A stretch of DNA of 44,267 nucleotides from an uncultured Lewinella sp. Its GTDB lineage: Bacteria > Bacteroidota > Bacteroidia > Chitinophagales > Saprospiraceae. The DNA lies in assembly GCA_913057725.1 (NCBI GenBank), contig CAJXOS010000041.1:1-44267 (forward strand), in the 5' to 3' direction. Position 1 is the stretch's first letter. Every line of letters starts with the position of its first letter. The notes under the pieces are model-generated. The model ran no database searches and was not told where the DNA came from. It worked only from the letters and a program-made list of their open reading frames with translations. Below, one piece after another: positions 7,616 to 15,420 of the stretch. The position numbers and the translations under genes were made by a program.

Positions 7616-9568
7616 CTATTGCTCCGGGAGTTTCCAACGTTGGAAAGCTTCCATGGCTTCGTATTCGGCAAAGCCTAATTTGCGGTACAAGTTAGCAGTT
7701 TCTCGGTTACGATCTTCTGCGCGTTCCCAGAACTCTCGCTCATCATTGCCAGGGAAGGGCGGACGATCCTTCTGCGACTGGTGCATATAGATGGCTTTGC
7801 GCTTTTTGGTCACTTCCTCTGGACTCAGCGGTACGGCCATCTCAATTTCTTGGATAGGCCATTCCTGCCAGGCTCCACGGTAGAGCCACAGCCAACAGTC
7901 TTTCATCCACTTTTCTGAAGAAAGTTGCGTGAATGCCGCCGTTATGATATCCAAGCAAACGCGGTGGGTGCCGTTCGGGTCGGCGAGGTCACCGGCAGCG
8001 AACACCTGGTGAGGTTTGATTTGCTCTAAGAGCTCTTTGGTGATTTCTACATCCTTGGGCCCCATTGGACTCTTACGAACGGAACCGGTTTCGTAGAACG
8101 GCAAATCCATAAAGTGGATCTGCTTATCCGGAACACCACAGAAGCGCGCACCAGCGCGAGCTTCTCCGCGTCGGATCATACCTTTGATCGTTCTTACTTC
8201 TGGGCTGTCTACAGCGCCTTCTTTTTTGCGAAGCAATCCGCGACGAGCCTTTTTCAGCAGCTCCTTGCTTTCATCTCCGTTTAGATTGTAGGCATCACCA
8301 AATTCTTCCATGAATTCGATAAAGCGGATGGCATCATGATCATGGACAGCAATGTTGCCACTGGTTTGGTAGGCTACGTGTACTTCATGCCCTTGCTCCA
8401 CCAATCGTAAGAAGGTACCACCCATGCTGATTACATCGTCATCAGGATGCGGACTGAAAAGTATGACACGCTTGCGTGCGGGTGTACTCCGCTCGGGGCG
8501 ATTGGTGTCATCTACATTAGGTTTGCCTCCTGGCCAACCGCTAATGGTACGCTGCAGGCGATTGAAAATCTTGATGTTGAGACTATACGCCGAGTCATAG
8601 GCCAAGATCAACTCGCTCAAATGGTTTTCGGTGTAGTCCTCATTGGTCAACTTAAGGATTGGTTTATCGAGTCGCTGCGATAACCAGATTACAGCCTTAG
8701 CAGCCAGCTTATCATCCCAATTACAACTACCAATTAACCAGGGGCGGTTGATACGTGTAAGTTCTTCCGCAGCGGCCTCATCGACAAAAAATCGAACATT
8801 GGGGTGCTTTTGCAAGAAGGATGATGGAATATTTGGGGTGATTTCTCCTTCTACGGCTTCTTTTACAATCGGGGCTTTGTGTTGACCCCAAGCCAATAGA
8901 TAAACCGTACGTGCCTGCATGATGGACTGGACCCCCATGGTTATAGCGCGATACGGAACCTCATCAATGGTGCCAAAGTCCTTGGCAGCGTCTTTACGTG
9001 TAAGGTTGTCTAGCCGAACCATGCGAGTTATGGAAGTCTCCCAAGAACCCGGCTCGTTGAAACCGATGTGCCCCGTACGCCCGATACCTAACAACTGGAT
9101 GTCAATCCCACCTGCCAGCTTTATCTTCTTTTCGTAAGACTCACAGTACGCTCCGACTTCCTCCAGAGGAATGGTGCCATCAGGGATATTGACGTTTTCA
9201 GGTCGGATATCTACATGGTCGAATAAATACTCATTCATAAAACGCACGTAGCTCTGTTGGGCCGTGGGTTCAAGTGGGTAGTATTCGTCGAGGTTGAAGG
9301 TGATGACATTTTGGAAGGACAAACCTTCTTCCTGATGCAACCGGATGAGCTCTTTGTACACCCGAATAGGGGAGGAGCCGGTGGCAAGACCAAGGACAAT
9401 GTTCTCACCCTCTTGCTGTTTCTGGCGAATGGCCAGTGCAATGGACTGCGCCACATGCCGAGATGCAGCTTCGGGCGAAGCCCAGATTTTTACAGGGATA
9501 CGCTCCAGTGACCGGAAGGTGAACTGGAGTTTGTTTTGGCTTTTGGGGGTGATGTTTTGGATGGTCAT
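7616..9568 (-). CDS. nagB: Glucosamine-6-phosphate deaminase fused to a PIG-L/LmbE deacetylase-like domain
   Basis: A 650-residue bifunctional-looking protein. Residues about 20-280 are NagB, converting glucosamine-6-phosphate to fructose-6-phosphate and ammonia: L-G-L-A-T-G-S-S-P binds phosphate, F-N-L-D-E-Y-Y carries the catalytic Asp, and G-I-G-R-T-G-H-I-G-F-N-E-P holds the active-site His. Residues about 365-620 are a PIG-L/LmbE domain with the metal motif S-P-H-P-D-D-D. This fusion occurs widely in Bacteroidetes; the second domain may remove the acetyl group from GlcNAc-6-P, but its substrate is not proven. I chose the ATG at 9568 because the longer reading frame runs through the operator and promoter and its extra 33 residues look non-protein-like. 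TACCTTTG at 9596-9603 (read on the minus strand) lies 28 bases upstream of the start. Confidence 0.9.
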   Translation of the reverse strand: MTIQNITPKSQNKLQFTFRSLERIPVKIWASPEAASRHVAQSIALAIRQKQQEGENIVLGLATGSSPIRVYKELIRLHQEEGLSFQNVITFNLDEYYPLEPTAQQSYVRFMNEYLFDHVDIRPENVNIPDGTIPLEEVGAYCESYEKKIKLAGGIDIQLLGIGRTGHIGFNEPGSWETSITRMVRLDNLTRKDAAKDFGTIDEVPYRAITMGVQSIMQARTVYLLAWGQHKAPIVKEAVEGEITPNIPSSFLQKHPNVRFFVDEAAAEELTRINRPWLIGSCNWDDKLAAKAVIWLSQRLDKPILKLTNEDYTENHLSELILAYDSAYSLNIKIFNRLQRTISGWPGGKPNVDDTNRPERSTPARKRVILFSPHPDDDVISMGGTFLRLVEQGHEVHVAYQTSGNIAVHDHDAIRFIEFMEEFGDAYNLNGDESKELLKKARRGLLRKKEGAVDSPEVRTIKGMIRRGEARAGARFCGVPDKQIHFMDLPFYETGSVRKSPMGPKDVEITKELLEQIKPHQVFAAGDLADPNGTHRVCLDIITAAFTQLSSEKWMKDCWLWLYRGAWQEWPIQEIEMAVPLSPEEVTKKRKAIYMHQSQKDRPPFPGNDEREFWERAEDRNRETANLYRKLGFAEYEAMEAFQRWKLPEQ

Positions 9569-9595
9569 ACGGGCAGATTTTGATGTTGACTGGTA

Positions 9596-9603
9596 CAAAG
9601 GTA
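9596..9603 (-). promoter_or_regulatory. nagB promoter, -7 element TACCTTTG
   Basis: Read on the minus strand this is TACCTTTG, a full match to the Bacteroidetes TAnnTTTG element, 28 bases upstream of the nagB start. The expected -33 region falls at the edge of the 24-bp palindrome, a geometry suited to repression by steric block. The -33 TTG itself is not a clean match. Confidence 0.55.
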
Positions 9604-9616
9604 AGGGATTTTGTGT

Positions 9617-9640
9617 AAAACCGTGTGCGCACACGGTTTT
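9617..9640. promoter_or_regulatory. 24-bp perfect palindrome, probable LacI-type operator
   Basis: The half-site AAAACCGTGTGC is followed immediately by its exact reverse complement, giving a 24-bp palindrome with a central CG. Even spacing and a central CpG are typical of LacI/GalR-family operators. It lies 49 bases upstream of the nagB start, just upstream of the -7 element, and the operon encodes a LacI-type protein. Binding by that protein is an inference. Confidence 0.7.
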
Positions 9641-9775
9641 TATGAAAAAACACACAGAAACGCACAAAGTTTGACCTTTGAGTAGGAGACGCTAGGTTTG
9701 ATCTGAATTTGTGATTAGTGCAGGCAGCTCCGAAGTGCTACCTAAGCTTACGTGAGAGGCTTGAGGTTAACTAGG

Positions 9776-10927
9776 TTAGTTACCACGGTAATGGTCTAAA
9801 ATATTGTTCGTTGCTTCCCAATCAAATCCGCGAATGCCGGCATCGGTTGTCCACAAGATGAGGAGATCTTGTTCTTCTAGTTGAGAGAGGTAATCCTTGA
9901 TGTTCCCTGGTGCATATTGCTTGTTCTCCGCGGCATTAACGATGCTATTGTTGTAGTAGAAGAAAGTGGTCGTAGGATCGAAAAATTGCTGCGGTACCTG
10001 GTAAGTTTCCATGGTGCCATAAAAGCTGTCACCAACCACCCAGACCTTCGGACGGTACTTGTTTTCGTACACTAGAGATGCTGGAATAATATCTCGATAG
10101 GCAAAGGTGTCTTGAAGCTTGGTCCAGTATAAATTTAGGGAAGCAAAAATACCTTTTTCCGTGTAGTAGCTTGGTTCATAGGCCAGGCGTATGGCTTCGC
10201 GCTTGTATTCCGGTAGGTCTACTCCTAGCTGTTGCTCAATTGTACTTACCAGTGTATCAGTTATAAAGGAGATGGCGTAAAAGCTCCAATGGATATTTCC
10301 ACGGGTGAATAGGGGATAGGAAGCTGTGTCTTTCATAGACAACAGATACTGCTGCAAATCCAAAACCGGAATCTCCGCTGCTGCCAAGCCCGCAGAAAAT
10401 AACTCATAGTCATTAGGGCGTTTGACGATGGTGTCATAACGAGCTGAGATATTCTCTGGCATGAATTGTCCCTTTCCAGCGGCAAGTACAACCAGCAATT
10501 CGATATCGTGTGCGCTGAGTGAGTCTTTTAACTCAGATATATTTTCAATTTTCTCAGATAAAATTTTCTCACCAGTAAAACGTGTTCCAAGATAAGTGCG
10601 CGCATAGCGGCTTTCAAAATAATAATCATTCTTCCCACGCTCCACATCATTGGCGTTGAGGTGGTCGAAAAGTGAATACTTCAGCTGATTGTTGAGGCGG
10701 ATAAAGAAGTGCTTACTCTGCAAGTGATCTTTGGCGTAAGCCTCTACATAATTTTGATAACTCCCATTCTTAATGCTCTCCCTACTGAAATCCACCTCTT
10801 TTGCCTTGGGCTGATACCCCTTTAGGGGCAAGGTTATGGTGCCACTGGCCAGTTGAAAACACAGTGGGAAGAGCAGTACTGCTACTATTATTCCAAACCA
10901 TAACCGTTTTGTCGTAGACGCTTTCAT
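9776..10927 (-). CDS. AlgJ/AlgX-like SGNH-fold polysaccharide O-acetyltransferase
   Basis: A 383-residue protein with one N-terminal membrane helix (about 10-28) and a periplasmic SGNH-like domain. The nucleophile region is V-W-V-V-G-D-S301-F, and the second catalytic block is G-N211-I-H213-W, where AlgJ/AlgX proteins usually carry D-x-H-W; the Asp is replaced by Asn here. A D-H-L-Q-S-K-H-F-F-I-R-L-N segment near residue 67 resembles the conserved N-terminal block of AlgJ-like proteins. It starts four bases after the stop of the MBOAT gene. The pair would move acetyl groups across the membrane (MBOAT) and transfer them to an exported polysaccharide (this protein). No glycosyltransferase or export genes are nearby, so the polymer is unknown. 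The Asn substitution may mean altered catalysis. Confidence 0.75.
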   Translation of the reverse strand: MKASTTKRLWFGIIVAVLLFPLCFQLASGTITLPLKGYQPKAKEVDFSRESIKNGSYQNYVEAYAKDHLQSKHFFIRLNNQLKYSLFDHLNANDVERGKNDYYFESRYARTYLGTRFTGEKILSEKIENISELKDSLSAHDIELLVVLAAGKGQFMPENISARYDTIVKRPNDYELFSAGLAAAEIPVLDLQQYLLSMKDTASYPLFTRGNIHWSFYAISFITDTLVSTIEQQLGVDLPEYKREAIRLAYEPSYYTEKGIFASLNLYWTKLQDTFAYRDIIPASLVYENKYRPKVWVVGDSFYGTMETYQVPQQFFDPTTTFFYYNNSIVNAAENKQYAPGNIKDYLSQLEEQDLLILWTTDAGIRGFDWEATNNILDHYRGN

Positions 10928-10931
10928 AGGT

Positions 10932-12347
10932 TTAGAATCTGAAGTAAATGAAAGGATTGTAGCCAGCCACGACCACTTCGGAAAAACACAATACCAGCAA
11001 TATGATCGTCAGGATAGCTTTGATGCTTAAGGTCCTATTCTCCATCTTATGTAACCAATTGTTCAAGTGCTTGTCTACGCCAAAGGAGATGGGTAGTAGC
11101 GCTATTCCACTGCCCAGTAGAAGCATCGCCCAGAAATGAATGGAATAGGTCAGTGCTTGTTTCCCTCCTGAAAACAGAACGCCATAGTACTCCAGCGCTA
11201 GATTAAGGCTCTCTGCCCTAAATAGTACCCAACCCAGCAAAGTGACAAAAAAGGTAAACAATAGAGCCGGTAGGGTGCCAACCGCTGCTAGTACACGACT
11301 TAGGAAGAGTCGGTCCAGAATGAGGAAAAGACCATGGAATAATCCCCATAAGACAAAACTCCAGGCCGCTCCGTGCCACAATCCCGAAAGGAGAAAGACA
11401 ACCACCAGGTTGAGGTAAGTGCGCTGGGTGCTTCTGCGGTTACCACCTAGTGGGATGTACAGGTAGTCACGCATCCAGTTGCTCAGTGTAATATGCCAGC
11501 GCCGCCAGAACTCAGTGATACTTCTTGATATATATGGGAAGTTGAAGTTTTCAGGCAAGCGGAAACCTAGCATTAGCCCTATTCCGATGGCCATGTCGGA
11601 GTAGCCTGAAAAGTCATAGTATATCTGCATCGCATAGGCCAATATCGCAATCCAGGCATCAAATGCGCCCAGCGTGGCGATAGATTCACTGAAGGCCAAG
11701 TCAACCTGTTGCCCCAGGGTATCAGCAATGAGTACTTTTTTCGCCAAACCCATAGAAAAACGAAACAGTCCGTTCAGCCGATGATCCATTGTCAACTGCG
11801 CCCTTCGGTCTCGAATCTGATCGGCAATTTCCTTGAATCGAACAATGGGACCGGCGATGAGCTGAGGGAAAAGCAAGATGTACAGAGCGTAGTCTGCCAA
11901 GCGCTCCAATGGTTTGGCCTTTCCATAGTATAAGTCAATCAAGTAACTCAACTTCTGAAAGGTGAAGAAGGAGATACCAATGGGTAAGGCTATCGCTGCC
12001 CAGCTAACGGCCTCGAACCCCAATTCCGCGAGCAGTGCATTAGCATTCTCAACAAAAAAATTGGCGTATTTGAAGTAAGCCAGCATGCCTACATTAGCTA
12101 CGACGCCAAGTCCTAGTAATTGTCGCTTCGCCGTTTTATTAGTGCTGTGGTACATCCCATTGCCGAGGTAGAAGTCAAAAGCTACAGCAGTGAGCAGCAA
12201 AAGGAAAAAGGTAGGAGCTCCCCAGAGATAGAATAACAGACTACCAAGCAGTGCAACGGCATTCTTGAACCGAACCGGGCTAAGCCAATAGGCCAGCAAA
12301 AACACAGGTAGAAAATAGAAGAGGAAGATGGCGCTGCTGAAAACCAT
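10932..12347 (-). CDS. MBOAT-family acyltransferase, AlgI-like
   Basis: A 471-residue integral membrane protein with about ten hydrophobic segments, beginning M-V-F-S-S-A-I-F-L-F-Y-F-L-P, the typical AlgI/DltB-like N-terminus. The MBOAT core is clear: F-P-Q-L-I-A-G-P-I-V-R-F, Y-Y-D-F-S-G-Y-S-D-M-A-I-G, F-W-R-R-W-H-I-T-L-S-N-W, and the catalytic His in S-G-L-W-H-G-A-A-W. It takes an acyl group from a cytosolic donor and passes it through the membrane to a periplasmic partner, here almost certainly the AlgJ-like protein four bases downstream. The 258 bases upstream to the divergent der gene should hold the promoter. The acceptor polysaccharide cannot be read from this window. Confidence 0.9.
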   Translation of the reverse strand: MVFSSAIFLFYFLPVFLLAYWLSPVRFKNAVALLGSLLFYLWGAPTFFLLLLTAVAFDFYLGNGMYHSTNKTAKRQLLGLGVVANVGMLAYFKYANFFVENANALLAELGFEAVSWAAIALPIGISFFTFQKLSYLIDLYYGKAKPLERLADYALYILLFPQLIAGPIVRFKEIADQIRDRRAQLTMDHRLNGLFRFSMGLAKKVLIADTLGQQVDLAFSESIATLGAFDAWIAILAYAMQIYYDFSGYSDMAIGIGLMLGFRLPENFNFPYISRSITEFWRRWHITLSNWMRDYLYIPLGGNRRSTQRTYLNLVVVFLLSGLWHGAAWSFVLWGLFHGLFLILDRLFLSRVLAAVGTLPALLFTFFVTLLGWVLFRAESLNLALEYYGVLFSGGKQALTYSIHFWAMLLLGSGIALLPISFGVDKHLNNWLHKMENRTLSIKAILTIILLVLCFSEVVVAGYNPFIYFRF

Positions 12348-12523
12348 GCCGGCAAGGTAGGGGATAATGTCAGTATCCGGAAATCAGAATAGAGAGATGT
12401 GCGGAACGTTGCCAAGACGATCCGAGCTCAAGTCTTGATCCTGTGTTTATTAGGTCGCGAATGACTATATCAATTTACACAATTGTTCTCTGAAAAATCT
12501 TTAGAAACCTCCGGCATTATCTG

Positions 12524-12531
12524 TACCTTTG
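12524..12531 (+). promoter_or_regulatory. der promoter, -7 element TACCTTTG
   Basis: TACCTTTG matches the Bacteroidetes TAnnTTTG element and lies 74 bases upstream of the der start in the divergent der/MBOAT region. The -33 region is AT-rich without a clean TTG. The same octamer is found at the nagB promoter. Confidence 0.45.
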
Positions 12532-12605
12532 CCCGCCTTGCCTGATTCGGAGGTTTTGTAATCATAGAAGGGAATAGATAAGGCAAGTTTGTACAAAAGA
12601 GAAGC

Positions 12606-13907
12606 ATGGGAAATATTGTAGCCATTGTTGGAAGACCTAATGTGGGCAAATCGACACTGTTCAACCGCTTGATCGGGGAACGGCAGGCGATTATTGATGA
12701 CGAGAGCGGCGTGACGCGCGACCGGCAGTATGGCAATAGCTTCTGGAACGGAAAGAACTTCACCGTCGTGGATACAGGTGGTTTCGTTCGCAATTCTGAT
12801 GACATCTTCGAGGCGGCTATTCGCTCTCAAGTTCGTATTGCTATTGAAGAAGCTACCATCCTTATTTTCATGGTAGATGTTTCTACTGGGCTCACGGATC
12901 TCGACGAACAGGTGGCAGGTATGCTCCGTCGTACCGAGAAACCCGTCTTATTGGCGGTTAACAAGGTAGATAACAGCCAGCGCCAATTAGAAGCCAATGA
13001 ATTCTGGAGTCTGGGCTTTGAACAGACCTTCTTCCTCTCTTCTATCACCGGAGGGGGAACCGGCGACCTATTGGATGCGGCAGTTGAGTACATCGAAGAG
13101 GAAGAAGAGGATGATTCTGATATTCCTAGATTGGCGATTGTTGGCCAACCTAACGTTGGAAAGTCTAGTCTGACGAATGCCCTGCTTGGAGAAGAACGAA
13201 ATATCGTAACAGACATCGCCGGCACCACCCGCGATTCTATCCATACGCACTACAACAAGTTCGGTAAAGAGTTCCTCCTTGTAGATACGGCAGGTATCCG
13301 CAAGAAGAGCAAGGTGCACGAAGACCTGGAGTTCTACTCGGTTATGCGTGCCATCAAGGCGATCGATGAATCCGATGTGGTTATCCTTATGATTGACGCC
13401 ACTTTGGGCGTAGAATCGCAGGATATGGCCATCTTCCGCTTGATTCAAAAGCGGAACAAGGGTGTAGTAATCCTCATTAATAAATGGGATTTGATGGAGA
13501 AGGAGACCAACACTGCTCGTGATTACGAGAAAGAGGTCCGCCGTCGTATTGAACCATTTGACGATGTACCTATCGTCTTCGTATCGGCTGTAGAAAAGCA
13601 ACGTATATTCAAGGCTGTTGAGACCGCATTGGAAGTGTACTCAAACCGCAGTCGCCGCATTTCTACTTCGGAGTTGAACGATAAGATGTTGACCTCTATT
13701 GATCGCTACGGACCTCCCGCACACCGTGGTCGCCTACCGAAGATCAAGTACGTGACACAGCTACCTATTGCTTATCCGGCTTTTGCGTTCTTCTGCAACA
13801 ACCCGAAGCACATCAAGGACAGCTACAAGCAATACCTGGAGAATCAACTGCGCTATCACTTTGATTTTAGCGGTATCCCGATCAGTATCTTCTTCCGTAA
13901 GAAATAA
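12606..13907 (+). CDS. der: Ribosome-assembly GTPase Der (EngA)
   Basis: A 433-residue protein with two tandem GTPase domains and a C-terminal KH-like domain, the standard Der layout and length. The first domain starts V-G-R-P-N-V-G-K-S-T at residues 8-17, with switch I near G-V-T-R-D-R and G3 D-T-G-G. The second starts V-G-Q-P-N-V-G-K-S-S near 175, with D-T-A-G-I and N-K-W-D. Der acts in late 50S subunit assembly and is normally essential. It is monocistronic here, read divergently from the MBOAT gene. I see no hairpin terminator; the 59 bases to the convergent downstream gene contain GGTTAG/GATGGTT-type intergenic repeats. Confidence 0.97.
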   Translation: MGNIVAIVGRPNVGKSTLFNRLIGERQAIIDDESGVTRDRQYGNSFWNGKNFTVVDTGGFVRNSDDIFEAAIRSQVRIAIEEATILIFMVDVSTGLTDLDEQVAGMLRRTEKPVLLAVNKVDNSQRQLEANEFWSLGFEQTFFLSSITGGGTGDLLDAAVEYIEEEEEDDSDIPRLAIVGQPNVGKSSLTNALLGEERNIVTDIAGTTRDSIHTHYNKFGKEFLLVDTAGIRKKSKVHEDLEFYSVMRAIKAIDESDVVILMIDATLGVESQDMAIFRLIQKRNKGVVILINKWDLMEKETNTARDYEKEVRRRIEPFDDVPIVFVSAVEKQRIFKAVETALEVYSNRSRRISTSELNDKMLTSIDRYGPPAHRGRLPKIKYVTQLPIAYPAFAFFCNNPKHIKDSYKQYLENQLRYHFDFSGIPISIFFRKK

Positions 13908-13966
13908 GGAATGGCTATAGGTTAGATGGTTAGTTAGTTTGATGGTTGGGTAGTGGTTCTACCTTA

Positions 13967-14659
13967 CTAGTTGTCTTGCTTTTTCCAGACCAGTACTTCT
14001 TGTTCTTCCTCGATATCACGAGTCCAACGCATTTCGTTCTCGGAGAAGCTGATCTCCCATGATTCGCGGGAAGCACATTCTTCATTTGGTGCTATTTCCA
14101 GAGTAGGACGATGAGCATTAATTCGCCATAGTGCCGACCAGTTGCTGCCATCTTGTTGCTGCCAGTTGAACAGTACAAGGTTATCCCAACGGAAGAATGC
14201 AGTCTGGAAGCCGTAAGCCTTTGTAATGATGGTGGATTTAGCAGCGTCTAAGGCCCATAGTCCGCTTACTTTGTCCCAAGGGGCAGTGGGCCAGTTCGCT
14301 GGATTGTAGGTGGTGAGGCTTACTTGTACCAGCTGGCCTTCCTCCATGCGCTCCAAGGTCATTTGCTCGCCATCAAGCTTCATTGCGAACGGACCCGCTG
14401 GGTCTTCTATTCCGGCAGCAGTAGTAAAGAGTAGGCCACCATCATCTAGTATTTGCCAGGTGCCGAGGAGATTGATATTGCCGCCATTGCCTCCTTGCAA
14501 ATCACCATCTGTGCCGAGGTGAAACCATTTAGAAACGGGTGTCATAGTGTTTTCGCCCACCGTTACCAGTGTTACGGTCCAATAGCCTGCTGGTGAGTTC
14601 TTTTGACTAAATAGGTTTAGGGTACTGAAGAATAGGAGTAGGAAAAGTGAAAAACGCAT
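13967..14659 (-). CDS. Secreted protein of unknown function, lipocalin-like in length and composition
   Basis: A 230-residue protein with a clear signal peptide (M-R-F-S-L-F-L-L-L-F-F-S-T-L-N-L-F-S-Q) and a mature chain rich in Gly, Trp and alternating beta-strand pattern. Two similar-looking halves are suggested: A-G-Y-W-T-V-T-L followed by L-G-T-W-Q-I-L, and later S-G-L-W-A-L-D-A followed by W-S-A-L-W-R-I. This resembles lipocalin-like or heme-binding-like beta sandwiches that measure G-x-W repeats, but I cannot name a family. It is monocistronic and convergent with der. No lipobox is seen, so it should be periplasmic or, less likely, exported. Confidence 0.6.
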   Translation of the reverse strand: MRFSLFLLLFFSTLNLFSQKNSPAGYWTVTLVTVGENTMTPVSKWFHLGTDGDLQGGNGGNINLLGTWQILDDGGLLFTTAAGIEDPAGPFAMKLDGEQMTLERMEEGQLVQVSLTTYNPANWPTAPWDKVSGLWALDAAKSTIITKAYGFQTAFFRWDNLVLFNWQQQDGSNWSALWRINAHRPTLEIAPNEECASRESWEISFSENEMRWTRDIEEEQEVLVWKKQDN

Positions 14660-14829
14660 GTGTGCTTTTTTAAGGATTCGCCGGGACAGATGCAGTGATC
14701 AGTAGTTATGGTGTTTGATGCGGTAAACAGTACCCCTTAAACTCGATCTTAATTAAAAAAGTCAGCAACAATAGCCCACAACAAGAATTCTAGTCTATAT
14801 TTATCACTCACCAAGGTCAGAACAGCACA

Positions 14830-15420
14830 ATGTTCCGCTTTTTGCGTAGTCCGAAACAGGAGGAGTCCGATGAGGTCTTGCTGGCACGTTTCCAGCAAGA
14901 AGAGGACGCGACTGCGTTGGCCATGCTATTCGATCGTTACCTGGAACTCATTTATGGACTTTGCCTACAGTACCTAAAGACTGGAACTAGGGCGGAGGAT
15001 GCCTCCATGGCGATCTACGCAGAATTGCAGGAAAAACTGGGGCAGCATGAAGTACGAAACTTCAAAAATTGGTTGTACACCTTTGTTCGCAACCACTGCT
15101 TGATGCAGCTTCGCAAAGAAAAGAAGGACCTTAGTGTAAATATTGACCCTGCATTTATGCATTCTGCCGAAGATTGGCATCCAATAGAGGAAGAGCAGGA
15201 GGAGGATAGCCGCCAACCCGCCTTGGAGTATTGCCTCGGACAGCTCAACGAACAACAAAAGACCTGTGTGCACTTGTTCTACTACGAGGGCCACAGTTAT
15301 AAAGAAATTGCAGAGATGCGTCAAGAGGAAGTCGGTCGGGTGCGTTCCAACATCCAGAATGGTCGACGGAACTTGAAGAACTGTATTGAAGAACAGCAAG
15401 CACGTAATGGTGTCGTATAG
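14830..15420 (+). CDS. ECF-type RNA polymerase sigma factor
   Basis: A 196-residue sigma-70-family factor. Region 2 is visible at about residues 20-95 (A-L-A-M-L-F-D-R-Y-L-E-L-I-Y-G-L-C-L-Q-Y and N-F-K-N-W-L-Y-T-F-V-R-N-H-C), and region 4 at about 130-185 (L-N-E-Q-Q-K-T-C-V-H-L-F-Y-Y-E-G-H-S-Y-K-E-I-A) with a helix-turn-helix continuing R-V-R-S-N-I-Q-N-G-R-R-N-L. The linker between them is acidic (I-E-E-E-Q-E-E-D). Its TAG stop shares its G with the GTG start of the next gene, which encodes the membrane anti-sigma-like protein, so sigma and regulator are translationally coupled. Target genes are not identifiable from the window. Confidence 0.93.
   Translation: MFRFLRSPKQEESDEVLLARFQQEEDATALAMLFDRYLELIYGLCLQYLKTGTRAEDASMAIYAELQEKLGQHEVRNFKNWLYTFVRNHCLMQLRKEKKDLSVNIDPAFMHSAEDWHPIEEEQEEDSRQPALEYCLGQLNEQQKTCVHLFYYEGHSYKEIAEMRQEEVGRVRSNIQNGRRNLKNCIEEQQARNGVV

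Noticed and set aside
9569..9667. N-terminal extension of the NagB fusion (33 residues)
   Set aside because: It would run through the -7 element and the perfect palindrome; the ATG at 9568 gives the usual NagB N-terminus.
13068..13601. 177-residue minus-strand ORF
   Set aside because: It lies wholly antisense to der, shows no family features, and der is unmistakable.
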